Assembly (NCBI RefSeq): GCF_026343125.1
Contig: NZ_JAPEMB010000001.1
Span: 3,353,501 to 3,417,500, forward strand
Length of the DNA stretch: 64,000 nt
Direction of reading: 5' to 3'
Source: Streptomyces sp. NBC_00094
GTDB lineage: Bacteria > Actinomycetota > Actinomycetes > Streptomycetales > Streptomycetaceae
Shown here: piece after piece, positions 1 to 10,427 of the stretch
Layout of the letters: the number at the start of each line of letters is the position of its first letter
How positions within the stretch are numbered: the stretch's first letter is position 1
Position numbers and translations under genes: made by a program
Notes under the pieces: generated by a model
Told to the model about the DNA's origin: nothing
Database searches by the model: none
Seen by the model: only the letters and a program-made list of their open reading frames with translations

Positions 1-363
1 CTTCACGATCGCGCGCTCGACGCCCTCGATGCGCTCGTCGTGCCGGACGTACCCCGAGGCCCCGGCCGCGAAGGCCGCCGCGATCCCGCGCGGCGACGGC
101 ACCGGCCCCAGCACCACCACGGCCACCTGCGGCCGCTCCCGCTTGATCCGTACGACCACGTCGAAGGCGCCCGGCTCGGCCGGGGCCGCCGTGCCGAGCA
201 GACACACCTCCGGCGCCCGGCCCACCACGAGCTCCGCCGCCCCGGCCACCGGCGCCGCCGCCGCGAGCACCCGGTGCCCGCGCAGCTTCAGCGCCGAGGC
301 CAGCGCCTCGGCGAGCAGTCGGTGGTCGTCCACCACCACGAGGCGTACGCCCATCCCGGTCAT
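1..363 (-). CDS. Partial degenerate response-regulator receiver domain protein (N-terminus only)
   Basis: The first 121 residues are present and the rest lies off the left edge. The opening strand and acidic pair (VVVDDH, residues 9-14) and the overall spacing match a CheY-like receiver as in NarL/LuxR regulators. The usual phospho-acceptor Asp is replaced by Gly57 (in PEVCLLG), the switch Thr is Gly in VVVLG, and the conserved Lys is His in GYVRHD. Phosphorylation-independent control is therefore likely. A C-terminal DNA-binding domain is expected but cannot be seen. A hairpin terminator (443-480) separates it from the gene upstream. Confidence 0.72.
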   Translation of the reverse strand, partial: MTGMGVRLVVVDDHRLLAEALASALKLRGHRVLAAAAPVAGAAELVVGRAPEVCLLGTAAPAEPGAFDVVVRIKRERPQVAVVVLGPVPSPRGIAAAFAAGASGYVRHDERIEGVERAIVK

Positions 364-442
364 CCCCCATCCTCCGGGCCCGCCGTACCCCGGCCCGGCC
401 CGCTCGACCTCGAATTCCTCACCAGCCGGCGAGCAACGCAAA

Positions 443-480
443 CGGCCCGGGGCATCGGGGTGAACCGATGCGCCGGGCCG
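443..480 (-). terminator. Rho-independent-type hairpin after the PQQ-like gene pair
   Basis: An 8-bp outer stem (CGGCCCGG with CCGGGCCG) stacks on a 7-bp inner stem (GCATCGG with CCGATGC) around a 6-base loop. It lies 40 bases past the stop of the gene ending at 521. There is no T-tract, which is usual for Streptomyces. Confidence 0.75.
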
Positions 481-520
481 CGCGAGTCTCCCACGGACAC
501 CCCAGGGGGTGTCAGCGGAT

Positions 521-2338
521 TCACTTGGTGCTGTACGATACCACCAGAGGCTCCTTGTCGTCGGGCGATGCCGACGCCCGCGGCTTGGAGAGCATCATGG
601 CGGACATGAACAGCCGTCCGTCGCGGTACAGGATCTCCGAGTAGTCCGGCGAGAAGCTGTTCTCGATGTCGTTGATCGAGGGGTCCGCCGGGTTCTCCAG
701 GAGCAGCGTCTCCTTCATCGTGACGCCGTTGATCGCGACGATCCGACCGCCCTTGTCGTACGGCGGGGACTTGTACGCGATGATGTCGCCGCCGTCCATG
801 CGGAGCGGGACCAGCGTGTACTTGTCCCCCGCGTCCGCCTTCTCCGGCGCCGTCCGCCCGGTGGTCAGGTCGAACGCGATGAGCTCGTTCGTCTCGTCGC
901 CGTACTCCCCGGTGCTGCCCTCGTGCTCCTCGGTCGGCACGTACAGCCGGTTGCCGTTGACGACGACCTTGGTGCAGGACTCGACCTTCGTCGAGCGGCA
1001 GCGGCCCGCGTACTGGTCCGCGTCCGCCGTGATCTTCGCCTTCAGCTTGCCGGTCTTCTCGTCCAGGGAGAAGAAGTCCGAGATGCCGCTGCCGTCGTCG
1101 GCGCTGTCGCCGACGTCGGCCGCGACGACCAGCGGCTTGGTGGAGACGATCGACGCGTACTTCACGCCCGTCGGCATCTTGTACTGCGAGACCGGCGCGC
1201 CCGTCATCGGGTCGATGTTCTGGATCAGCACGTACTGGCTGTCGTACGGACCGCACTTGCGGACCGCGACGAGGCCGGCGCCGCCGCCGTACCCCATGTC
1301 GTAGCAGTTCTGGTCGCTGACCTGCGGCTTCCACCGCGGGTTGCCGTTGGCGACGTCGAAGGCCGCGCCTCCGTCGTTGCCGCCGGCCGCGACCGTCTTC
1401 CCGCTGACCGTGATCTCGCCGAACCGGGCCTTCTGGTCACCGGCGGAGCCGCCGGTGATCGAGGTCGACCAGAGCAGCTTGCCCGCGTCGAGGTCGACCA
1501 GGCCGACCTCGGTGCACTGCTGGTAGTAGCGCGGCGCGACCCGCTTGGAGGCCTCGAAGAGGATCGGCAGCTTGTTGTCGGCGGTCACGTGACGCGAGAC
1601 GCCGCAGATCTGGCCGACCAGCGGCAACGTCCAGAGGGGCGTGCCCTTGGCGAGGTCGTAGCCGACGATCGAGTTGATGCCCGTCTTGACGTACGCCTTG
1701 TCGGTGATCCAGGAGCCGGAGACGTCGGTGACGTCCGGGACCGCCGGCTTGGGCACCTGGAAGGTCAGCTTCGCCTGGGTGTCGGCCGGCGGCTTCTCGC
1801 TGCCGCCCCCGCCCGTGCCCTTGGACTCGCCGCTGCCGCCGGAGCCGCCCTGCGACGTGCCCTGCGAGGTGCCGGCCGAGCTCTTGGCCTCGCCGTCCTT
1901 GCCACCGCCGCTCTCGGAGTTGGCGTACCAGATGCCGACGCCGACGATCAGGACGACCGCGACGACCGCCGCGATCACGATCTGGAGCTGCGCCGACAGC
2001 TTCTTGCCGCCGGGCGCCGCGACCGGGGCCTGGACGGTCCCCGGGTAGCCGCCGTAGGGCTGCTGAGGCTGGGTCGGGTAGCCGTACGGAGGCTGGACCG
2101 GCTGCTGTGGCTGGTAACCGCCGTACTGCTGGGGCTGCTGGGGCTGCGGCTGCGCCGGGTAGCCGTACGGCGGCTGGGCCGGAGGCTGCTGCGGGTAGCC
2201 GTAGCCGGGATCGGCCGGAGGCTGCTGCGGGTAGCCGTATCCCGGCTCCTGCGGCGGCTGCTGCGGGGGCGTGGGGGCGCCGAAGCCGCCCTGGGGATCC
2301 GGGGGCTGGTTGGGCGGGGGCGGGGGTGGCTGTGTCAT
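521..2338 (-). CDS. Membrane-anchored PQQ-like beta-propeller repeat protein (copy 1)
   Basis: 605 residues. The first 120 or so are a cytoplasmic Pro/Gln/Tyr/Gly-rich tail with repeated YGYPQQPP-type motifs. One transmembrane helix follows (about residues 125-145, QIVIAAVVAVVLIVGVGIWY), then a Gly/Ser linker and an extracytoplasmic domain with PQQ-type blade motifs such as LDAGKLLWS and LDEKTGKLKAK. No catalytic residues are recognised, so a scaffold, binding or sensing role is inferred. It sits 13 bases after the paralogue ending at 2352; its GAGGGA ribosome site overlaps that stop codon, so the two are probably co-transcribed. Confidence 0.8.
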   Translation of the reverse strand: MTQPPPPPPNQPPDPQGGFGAPTPPQQPPQEPGYGYPQQPPADPGYGYPQQPPAQPPYGYPAQPQPQQPQQYGGYQPQQPVQPPYGYPTQPQQPYGGYPGTVQAPVAAPGGKKLSAQLQIVIAAVVAVVLIVGVGIWYANSESGGGKDGEAKSSAGTSQGTSQGGSGGSGESKGTGGGGSEKPPADTQAKLTFQVPKPAVPDVTDVSGSWITDKAYVKTGINSIVGYDLAKGTPLWTLPLVGQICGVSRHVTADNKLPILFEASKRVAPRYYQQCTEVGLVDLDAGKLLWSTSITGGSAGDQKARFGEITVSGKTVAAGGNDGGAAFDVANGNPRWKPQVSDQNCYDMGYGGGAGLVAVRKCGPYDSQYVLIQNIDPMTGAPVSQYKMPTGVKYASIVSTKPLVVAADVGDSADDGSGISDFFSLDEKTGKLKAKITADADQYAGRCRSTKVESCTKVVVNGNRLYVPTEEHEGSTGEYGDETNELIAFDLTTGRTAPEKADAGDKYTLVPLRMDGGDIIAYKSPPYDKGGRIVAINGVTMKETLLLENPADPSINDIENSFSPDYSEILYRDGRLFMSAMMLSKPRASASPDDKEPLVVSYSTK

Positions 2339-2351
2339 CGGTCCGAATCCC

Positions 2352-4217
2352 TCACTTGCTGAACGACATCATCGTCTTGACCTGCTTCTCTTCCTTGTCG
2401 TTCGACGCGGAGACCCGTCCGCTCGTCACGACGAAGTGGCCGCCTCCGTAGGCGAACCCCGGGTCGTAGAAGCTGTTCTCGATCGTGGCGGCCGAAGCCG
2501 GGTGCTGAAGCACGATCTTCGGCGCCCCGCCGGTCGGGGCGATGGTCGCGACGGCGCCGCCCTTGTCGTACGACGGATCGACGTAGAGCAGGACCTGCCC
2601 GCCCTCCATGCGCAGCGGGATCATCGACTGCTCACCCGGCGCCTTGGAACGCCACTTCGCCTTGCCGGTCTTCAGGTCGAAGGCGACGACCTCGTTGGGG
2701 GTGCCGTACGAGGTCTCGGTGGCCATGTAGAAGGTGTTGGCGTCGGCGGCGACTCCGGTGCAGCCCTGGAGGTTCTTGCCGAAGATGACGAAGCTGCCGC
2801 CGCAGGACGGGGCGAACTTGTCCTTGCCGCCCTGGATCTGCGAGCGGAGCTTGCCCTTGGCGTCGAGCGCGAAGATGGTCCACTTCTTCTGCTCGCGCTG
2901 GGTGGCCGAGACGACCAGCGGGTCGACCGAGTAGACCTTGTCGACCTCCCAGTTCGCCTCCAGCTGGAAGGTGTACTTGGGCTTGCCGGTGGCCGGGTTG
3001 ACCTCGCCGACCGCCTGGATCTTCTTGCTCGTGCTGCCCGAGGGGCAGTCCATGGCGGCGATCAGCTTGCTGCCGCCCGCGTAGGCGAAGGGCTTGCAGC
3101 CGGTGGTGGCGCCCTTGAAGAGCTGCTTGCCGTCGGTGAGGGAGAAGCCGTAGGCGGTGCTGGAACCGGCCGCGGTGACCGTGTTGCCGCTGATGGCCAG
3201 GGTGTTGTCGGAGAAGGCGAAGAGGCCGGTGGCCTTCGGCACGGCCTTCTTCCAGCCGGCCTTACCGGTCTTCAGGTCGATCTGCTGGAGTCCGGTGCAC
3301 TTGGCGCCGTCCTTGGCGCTGTCGTTGTACGCGACGACCATGATGCCGTTGGCGGAGGGCGCCGGCGGCGTCGCGCACAGCTCGAACGGCACGTCGACGT
3401 GCCACTTCTTGGAGCCGTCGCTCAGGCTGTAGCCGTCGATGCCCTTGTACATCGCCTTGACGACGGTGTCGCCGACGATCCACGGGCCGTGGACGTCGGC
3501 GCCGTTGCGGGGCAGGTCGACGTCGTTCTTGAGCAGCCAGTCGACCTTCGCCTCGCCGGCCTGGCGGCCGCCGTTGAGGTCGTCGTCGCCGCCCCGGCCG
3601 TCGCCCGAACCGTCGCCCTGGTCCACCGACTCGGTCGGCGTGGGAGCCCCGGAGGACGAGGCCGAGGACGAGGCGGTCGCGGTCGGCTGGGCGATCGGGT
3701 CCTTCTCGTCGTCCCCGCCGCCGACGACCGCCCAGGTCGTCACGGCGGCGATGAGCACGGCACCGGCGGCCACGGCCGCGACGACACCGGTACGGCCCTT
3801 GAGGCCGCCGCCACCGGGCGGGGGCGGGGTGGGGCCGCCCTGGTACATGGGCTGCGTGGGGTAACCGCCGTACGGGTTCTGCTGCTGACCGTACGGACCC
3901 GGCTGCTGCGGCTGCTGGCCGTACGGCCCGGGCTGCTGCTGCTGCGTCGGCTGCTGCGGGTAGCCGTAGGGCGGCGGCGTGGGCTGCCCGTACGGGCCGG
4001 GCTGGCCGGGCTGCTGCGGGTAGCCGTAACCGGGCTGCTGCTGCGGCGGCTGCTGACCGTACGGCCCGGGCGCGGCGGCCGGCGGGGCCTGCGGCGGGAC
4101 GGACGGCGGGGACTGCGGGGCCTGCGGCGGGACCGGCGGGACGGGCGGGAGGCCCTGACTCGGGTCCTGGGGGGCTCCGAAGCCCCCCGGCGGCTGGTTG
4201 CTGGGCGGCTGGGTCAT
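2352..4217 (-). CDS. Membrane-anchored PQQ-like beta-propeller repeat protein (copy 2)
   Basis: 621 residues with the same plan as its downstream neighbour: a low-complexity Pro/Gln/Tyr/Gly N-terminus (GPYGQQ and GYPQQP repeats), one transmembrane helix near residue 160 (VVAAVAAGAVLIAAVTTWAVV), an acidic linker, then PQQ-like blades (LKTGKAGWK, LKTGKAKWRS). The pair look like a tandem duplication that has diverged throughout. The tyrosine-rich tails resemble those of many Streptomyces membrane proteins. Function is unknown. It is first in a two-gene unit. Confidence 0.8.
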   Translation of the reverse strand: MTQPPSNQPPGGFGAPQDPSQGLPPVPPVPPQAPQSPPSVPPQAPPAAAPGPYGQQPPQQQPGYGYPQQPGQPGPYGQPTPPPYGYPQQPTQQQQPGPYGQQPQQPGPYGQQQNPYGGYPTQPMYQGGPTPPPPGGGGLKGRTGVVAAVAAGAVLIAAVTTWAVVGGGDDEKDPIAQPTATASSSASSSGAPTPTESVDQGDGSGDGRGGDDDLNGGRQAGEAKVDWLLKNDVDLPRNGADVHGPWIVGDTVVKAMYKGIDGYSLSDGSKKWHVDVPFELCATPPAPSANGIMVVAYNDSAKDGAKCTGLQQIDLKTGKAGWKKAVPKATGLFAFSDNTLAISGNTVTAAGSSTAYGFSLTDGKQLFKGATTGCKPFAYAGGSKLIAAMDCPSGSTSKKIQAVGEVNPATGKPKYTFQLEANWEVDKVYSVDPLVVSATQREQKKWTIFALDAKGKLRSQIQGGKDKFAPSCGGSFVIFGKNLQGCTGVAADANTFYMATETSYGTPNEVVAFDLKTGKAKWRSKAPGEQSMIPLRMEGGQVLLYVDPSYDKGGAVATIAPTGGAPKIVLQHPASAATIENSFYDPGFAYGGGHFVVTSGRVSASNDKEEKQVKTMMSFSK

Positions 4218-4282
4218 CAGCGGTTTCCCCCTTGACGTGAGCGGGTTTTCTTTCTACCACCCACGCGATGGCGCAAAAGCGA

Positions 4283-4315
4283 CCGGTCCGCCCCTTGTGC
4301 CCAAGGGAGGACCGG
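4283..4315 (-). terminator. Hairpin terminator after the ABC-F gene
   Basis: A 7-bp stem CCGGTCC/GGACCGG encloses a second stem CCCTTG/CAAGGG with a short loop. On the minus strand it is followed by a TTTT run. It lies 15 bases past the stop at 4331 and before the PQQ-like pair. Confidence 0.7.
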
Positions 4316-4330
4316 CCCGTGATGCCCTTG

Positions 4331-6136
<1,806 letters not shown>

Positions 6137-6192
6137 GTTGACTCTTCCTGTACGGGGGATCGATCGACGTCCCAGGGTACGTTGCCGCCGCT

Positions 6193-6222
6193 GGTACACC
6201 TCCGGTACACCAGCGGTGTACC
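6193..6222. promoter_or_regulatory. Three-half-site operator of the toxin-antitoxin pair
   Basis: GGTACACC occurs at 6193-6200 and 6204-6211, and its inverse GGTGTACC at 6215-6222, each separated by 3 bases (11-base period). The array ends 9 bases before the antitoxin ATG, as expected for an autorepression site of an RHH antitoxin. It also lies in the promoter region of the divergent ABC-F gene. Confidence 0.7.
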
Positions 6223-6231
6223 GTTGGGGGT

Positions 6232-6519
6232 ATGGCTGACTCCACCATCAAGGTGCCGGACACCACGCGCGACCACCTCGCCTCGCTGGCCCGCGAGCGG
6301 GGCACCACGATAGGAGCGCTGGTCACCGAACTGGCCGCGTCCCAGCTCACGGCCGCGCAGGCGCGGGAGAAGGTTTCCGAGAGCCGGCGGATCATGCGTG
6401 AGCGCATGCACTCCACGCTCACCGACGAAGAGTTCGACGCGACGCCGAACGCCCTCGACAAGGTCTACGAGATCGCCGCCGAGAACACCCGCCGCGCCTT
6501 CGGGGACACCGCAGCGTGA
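6232..6519 (+). CDS. Ribbon-helix-helix antitoxin-like protein
   Basis: 95 residues. The first 40 fit an RHH DNA-binding fold: a short beta-strand (STIKVP) followed by two helices (DTTRDHLASLARERG and TIGALVTELAASQL). The charged C-terminus would wrap the toxin. It overlaps the downstream PIN gene by GTGA. A run of G lies only 1 base before the ATG, so a leaderless or atypical start is likely. It is probably autoregulated through the operator at 6193-6222. Confidence 0.75.
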   Translation: MADSTIKVPDTTRDHLASLARERGTTIGALVTELAASQLTAAQAREKVSESRRIMRERMHSTLTDEEFDATPNALDKVYEIAAENTRRAFGDTAA

Positions 6520-6908
6520 TCATTCTCGACACCTCCGCCGTACTCGCCCTCGCCCGCGGCCACCGCAAGCTCCAGCGCGTCGCCGACAACGCGGCGGCCT
6601 CGCCGTTCCGACATCTCCAAGTGCCCGCCCTGTGCCTGCTGCAGGCCGAGACGGAGGACGAAGGGGCGGGTGACGCGGCCCTGGCGCTCCCCGGCATCGA
6701 CGTCGTCCCTCTCGACATGGTGGCGTCGGTGACCGTCGCGCGGATGGTTCGCGGCGGATTCGGCGGACCCGACCTCTGCCACGCCCTCTACACCGCGCTG
6801 CCCGCGCCGCACCGTCCCACCATGGACCTGATCCTGACGGATCAGGAGGATCTCTACCCCCCGGGCACCGTGACCGTGAACATCGACGACGAGCGTCTCG
6901 ACGACTGA
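6516..6908 (+). CDS. PIN-domain toxin-like protein (VapC type)
   Basis: 130 residues starting MIILDTSAVLAL, the standard opening of PIN-domain ribonucleases. The four acidic positions expected for metal binding can be placed at Asp5, Glu45, Asp86 (in GGPDLCHAL) and Asp109/Asp112 (in LTDQED), so the site looks intact. VapC toxins cleave RNA and are neutralised by the co-transcribed antitoxin. The GTG start overlaps the antitoxin stop by 4 bases. The gene ends 2 bases before a convergent acyltransferase gene. The sequence is divergent, so the target is unknown. Confidence 0.68.
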   Translation: MIILDTSAVLALARGHRKLQRVADNAAASPFRHLQVPALCLLQAETEDEGAGDAALALPGIDVVPLDMVASVTVARMVRGGFGGPDLCHALYTALPAPHRPTMDLILTDQEDLYPPGTVTVNIDDERLDD

Positions 6909-6910
6909 CG

Positions 6911-8227
6911 TCACCGTCGACCGTCCCCGGCCCCGCGCCGCCCCGCCCGCTCCACCAGCAGCCAGCCCGCGAGGGCGAGGCCGACGGCCGCCGGGGCCGT
7001 GACCGGTACGGCGATCAGGGTCGCCGAGTGGCCGGTCAGGAGGCCCCCGAAGCCCGTCATGGAGAGGCCCAGGACGCCCAGCAGGGCGAGGGAGATGCCG
7101 AGGGCCGCGACGGGGCCGCCCTCGCCGGTCCCCGGCGCGGTCGGGAGCGGGGCCTCGAAGCGGCGGAACACGGCGACGAGTACGCCGGTGAGGACGGCCG
7201 CCGCACCGATCCGGAGCGGAACCTGCGCCCACCAGGTGCCGGAGGCAGGGTCGGGCAGCCTCATACCGGACGCGAGCATCGCCCCGTACACGCCGAGCAT
7301 CGCCGTCAGGTGCCAGAGGAACGCCGTCATCGCGATCCCGTTGGCGGCGACCACCGCCCGCCACACCCCGGCCCGGGCGACGAGCCGCGCCCCCGGCCCC
7401 CTCAGGAGCTCGACCGCGCCGACCAGCCACAGGCCGTGGCAGAGCAGGGCGAGGGTCGGCGGCGCCATGTTCGAGACCTCCTCACCGGGCATTCCGACCA
7501 TCGACAGCGGATACGGGCCGAGGGCCACGAGCGCGGCGGCGCCGACGAGCCCCGCGCCGGCGAGCAGCGCCGGGCGGCGGATCATGCCGTCGGCCCGCAG
7601 GAAGCCGAGCTGGTGGACCGCCAGCCAGACGAACGCGAAGTTCAGGAACTCGACGAACGGCACGTGTGCCGCGAACCGCAGCACGTCCACCGCGACCGCC
7701 CCGCCCGCGAGCGCGGCGAACGCGCCCCAGCCCCACCGCTCGTGCAGCCGCAGCAGTGGCGGGGTGAAGGCGACCATCGCCAGGTAGATCCCGATGAACC
7801 AGAGGGGCTGGGTGACCAGGCGCAGCGCGACCCCGGTGAGCCCGCCGTCGGCCCCGGTCAGCTGGAGGACGAGCGCGGCGGCGCCCCACACCGCGACGAA
7901 GACCATCGTCGGCCGCAGCAGCCGCTGGAGCCGGGCCCGCAGGAAGGACGCGTACGCGGGGCGGGAGCGGTGGGCGAGGGCGTGCGAGAAGCCGCCGACG
8001 AAGAAGAACACCGGCATGACCTGGAAGACCCAGGTCACGAGCTGGAGCTCGGGGACGACGGCGAGGAGGTTCCCGACCTGCCCGTCCCCGGCGACCGCCG
8101 CCATCAGCCAGTGGCCGAGGACGACGACCGCGAGCGAGGCGACGCGGAGGAGATCGACGTACCGGTCCCGGGTGGCGGGGGTCGCGGCGGCGAGGTCACG
8201 CGCGCTGAGGCGGTTGCTGCTTCCCAT
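6911..8227 (-). CDS. Acyltransferase 3 family integral membrane protein
   Basis: 438 residues with about 10 to 11 hydrophobic helices. The N-terminus RDRYVDLLRVASLAVVVLGHW is the acyltransferase-3 signature, with the family Arg and catalytic-type His after helix 1. Such enzymes transfer acyl groups to cell-surface or secreted molecules such as polysaccharides, peptidoglycan or antibiotics. No biosynthetic genes are adjacent that would reveal the acceptor. It is convergent with the PIN gene. Confidence 0.8.
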   Translation of the reverse strand: MGSSNRLSARDLAAATPATRDRYVDLLRVASLAVVVLGHWLMAAVAGDGQVGNLLAVVPELQLVTWVFQVMPVFFFVGGFSHALAHRSRPAYASFLRARLQRLLRPTMVFVAVWGAAALVLQLTGADGGLTGVALRLVTQPLWFIGIYLAMVAFTPPLLRLHERWGWGAFAALAGGAVAVDVLRFAAHVPFVEFLNFAFVWLAVHQLGFLRADGMIRRPALLAGAGLVGAAALVALGPYPLSMVGMPGEEVSNMAPPTLALLCHGLWLVGAVELLRGPGARLVARAGVWRAVVAANGIAMTAFLWHLTAMLGVYGAMLASGMRLPDPASGTWWAQVPLRIGAAAVLTGVLVAVFRRFEAPLPTAPGTGEGGPVAALGISLALLGVLGLSMTGFGGLLTGHSATLIAVPVTAPAAVGLALAGWLLVERAGRRGAGDGRR

Positions 8228-8275
8228 GCCGGTACGGTCCCGCGCGGGGGCTGGGGGCCGACAGGGCGCGGATAC

Positions 8276-8509
8276 TCAACCGGTGGCTGAGTAGTCGGCG
8301 TCGCTGCGCCACTTCCGCCACTCGCGCCAGGCGCGTACGACGCCCCGGCAGGCGCCGAGGGCCCCGAGGGCGAACAGGCCGGGCGGCACCCATCTCCAGA
8401 CACCGTCGAAGAGCGGCTCCTGGACGTAGATGACGGTGAGTCCGGTGAAGAGAACGATCTGGGCGACTTCGCTCAGCACCTTCAGAAACGGATGGAACCT
8501 GAACTTCAC
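8276..8509 (-). CDS. Small membrane protein of unknown function
   Basis: 77 residues from a GTG with a GGGGGG run about 8 bases upstream. Two hydrophobic stretches (about 12-30, VLSEVAQIVLFTGLTVIYV, and 42-57, VPPGLFALGALGAC) are followed by a basic Arg/Trp-rich tail (REWRKWRS). It follows ispE by 55 bases on the same strand and may be the last gene of that unit. No family is recognised. Confidence 0.6.
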   Translation of the reverse strand: MKFRFHPFLKVLSEVAQIVLFTGLTVIYVQEPLFDGVWRWVPPGLFALGALGACRGVVRAWREWRKWRSDADYSATG

Positions 8510-8564
8510 GCGATGCCCCCCACAGGCTTGTACGCCGACGCGCCCATGATGACAGGCGCAGGTG

Positions 8565-9479
8565 TCAGGCAGCCGGGAGGACGACCGCGCCCTCCGCCGG
8601 CGACGTCGCCGCGCGCGCGGTGCGGCACGTGCCCGAGGCGGTCAGGGCCGCCGCGACGGACTCCGCCGCCTCCGTGTCCTTCACCAGGAACGCCGTCGTC
8701 GGGCCCGAGCCGGAGACGAGGGCCGCGAGGGCGCCCGCCTCCGTACCGGCCGACAGGGTCGCCGCGAGCGAGGGGCGCAGGGAGAGCGCCGGGGCCTGGA
8801 GGTCGTTGGCGAGGGCGCCCGCGAGGGCCGTGGTGTCGCCGGTGCGCAGGGCGTCCAGGAGGAGCGGGGAGGCGGCCGGCTCGGGGACGTCGACGCCCTC
8901 GGTGAGGCGGTCGAACTCGCCGTACACCGCCGGGGTCGAGAGCCCGCCGTCGGCGACGGCGAACACCCAGTGGAAGGTGCCGCCGACCGGAAGCCCCGTG
9001 AGCTTCTCACCGCGGCCCGTGCCGAGCGCCGCCCCGCCGACCAGGCTGAACGGCACGTCGCTGCCGAGTTCGGCGCAGATCTCCAGGAGGTCCTCGCGCG
9101 AGGAGTTCAGGCCCCAGAGCGCGTCGCAGGCGAGCAGGGCGCCCGCGCCGTCCGCGCTGCCGCCCGCCATGCCGCCGGCGACGGGGATGTCCTTGGCGAT
9201 GTGCAGGTGCACGTCCGGGGAGATGCCGTGCCGGGCTGCGAGCAGCTCCGCGGCGCGCGCGGCGAGGTTCGTGCGGTCGAGCGGCACCTTGTCGGCGTCC
9301 GGGCCCTCGCAGGTGATCGTCAGCGTCTCGGCGGGGGTGGCGGTCACCTCGTCGTACAGGGAGACGGCGAGGAAGACGTTGGCCAGGTCGTGGAAGCCGT
9401 CGGGGCGGGCCGCGCCGACGGCCAGCTGGACGTTGACCTTGGCGGGTACGCGGACGGTGACGCTGCCGGAGGTGGTCAC
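8565..9479 (-). CDS. ispE: 4-diphosphocytidyl-2-C-methyl-D-erythritol kinase
   Basis: 304 residues, a GHMP-family kinase of the non-mevalonate (MEP) isoprenoid pathway that phosphorylates CDP-methylerythritol at the 2-hydroxyl. The N-terminus [11 protein letters not shown] and the ATP-binding glycine loop [17 protein letters not shown] (about 110-126) are typical. A further loop, [12 protein letters not shown], is near the C-terminus. The GTG start overlaps the rsmA stop by 4 bases (GTGA), so translation is coupled. The rpfB-rsmA-ispE order is conserved in actinobacteria, including mycobacteria. Confidence 0.95.
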   Translation of the reverse strand: MTTSGSVTVRVPAKVNVQLAVGAARPDGFHDLANVFLAVSLYDEVTATPAETLTITCEGPDADKVPLDRTNLAARAAELLAARHGISPDVHLHIAKDIPVAGGMAGGSADGAGALLACDALWGLNSSREDLLEICAELGSDVPFSLVGGAALGTGRGEKLTGLPVGGTFHWVFAVADGGLSTPAVYGEFDRLTEGVDVPEPAASPLLLDALRTGDTTALAGALANDLQAPALSLRPSLAATLSAGTEAGALAALVSGSGPTTAFLVKDTEAAESVAAALTASGTCRTARAATSPAEGAVVLPAA

Positions 9480-10348
9480 GCCTTCGCCTCCGCGATCCTC
9501 GCGAACTCCTCGACCGTCAGCGCCTCGCCGCGCGCCTGCGGCGAGATCCCGGCCTTGACCAGGGCGTCCTCGGCCGCCGCGGGCGAGCCCGCCCAGGTGG
9601 CGAGGGCCGCGCGCAGGGTCTTGCGGCGCTGCGCGAAGGCCGCGTCGACGACCGCGAAGACCTCCTGGCGGGTGGCGGTGGTCGCGACGGGCTCGGTGCG
9701 GCGCACGAGGGAGACGAGGCCGGAGTCGACGTTCGGCGCGGGCCAGAAGACGTTGCGGCCGATGGAGCCGGCCCGCTTCACGTCCGCGTACCAGTTCGCC
9801 TTCACCGACGGCACGCCGTAGACCTTGTTGCCGGGCTTGGCGGCGAGCCGGTCGGCGACCTCGGCCTGGACCATGACGAGGGTCCGCTCGATGGTCGGGA
9901 ACCGCTCCAGCATGTGGAGCAGGACCGGCACGGCGACGTTGTACGGCAGGTTGGCGACGAGCGCGGTCGGCGCCGGGCCCGGGAGCTCCTGCACCTGCAT
10001 GGCGTCGGAGTGGACGAGCGTGAAGCGGTCGGCGCGCGCGGGCATCCGGGCCTGGATCGTGGCCGGCAGCGCGGCGGCGAGGATGTCGTCGATCTCGACG
10101 GCCGTCACCCGGTCCGCGGCCTCCAGGAGGGCCAGGGTGAGGGAACCGAGTCCGGGCCCCACCTCCACGACGACGTCGTCGGGCCGTACCCCGGCCGTCC
10201 GGACGATCCGCCGGACGGTGTTGGCGTCGATGACGAAGTTCTGGCCCTTCTGCTTCGTGGGGCGCACGCCGAGGGCGGCGGCCAGCTCACGGATGTCGGC
10301 GGGGCCGAGGAGGGCGTCGGGGCTTTCGGGGCCGGTGGTGGTGCTCAC
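9476..10348 (-). CDS. rsmA: 16S rRNA dimethyladenosine transferase
   Basis: 290 residues, KsgA/RsmA family. It dimethylates two adjacent adenines near the 3' end of 16S rRNA during small-subunit maturation, using S-adenosylmethionine. Motifs: N-terminal [13 protein letters not shown] motif [17 protein letters not shown] (about 60-76) and catalytic [11 protein letters not shown] (about 132-142). It starts at a GTG and lies downstream of the rpfB-like gene. Loss of this enzyme classically gives kasugamycin resistance. Confidence 0.95.
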   Translation of the reverse strand: MSTTTGPESPDALLGPADIRELAAALGVRPTKQKGQNFVIDANTVRRIVRTAGVRPDDVVVEVGPGLGSLTLALLEAADRVTAVEIDDILAAALPATIQARMPARADRFTLVHSDAMQVQELPGPAPTALVANLPYNVAVPVLLHMLERFPTIERTLVMVQAEVADRLAAKPGNKVYGVPSVKANWYADVKRAGSIGRNVFWPAPNVDSGLVSLVRRTEPVATTATRQEVFAVVDAAFAQRRKTLRAALATWAGSPAAAEDALVKAGISPQARGEALTVEEFARIAEAKA

Positions 10349-10382
10349 CGGTACAGCGTAGGCCCCGCACAGGGCCCGGGCT

Positions 10383-10427
10383 CACCGGTGGAGTGTCGAC
10401 CACCGGTGCGGCCCCCGCTCACCGGTG
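10383..10427. repeat. Three CACCGGTG palindromes between rpfB-like and rsmA
   Basis: The perfect 8-bp palindrome CACCGGTG occurs at 10383-10390, 10401-10408 and 10420-10427, spaced 18 and 19 bases. The last copy overlaps the rpfB stop codon. It may be an operator array for rsmA-ispE or simply a GC-rich repeat. Confidence 0.5.
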
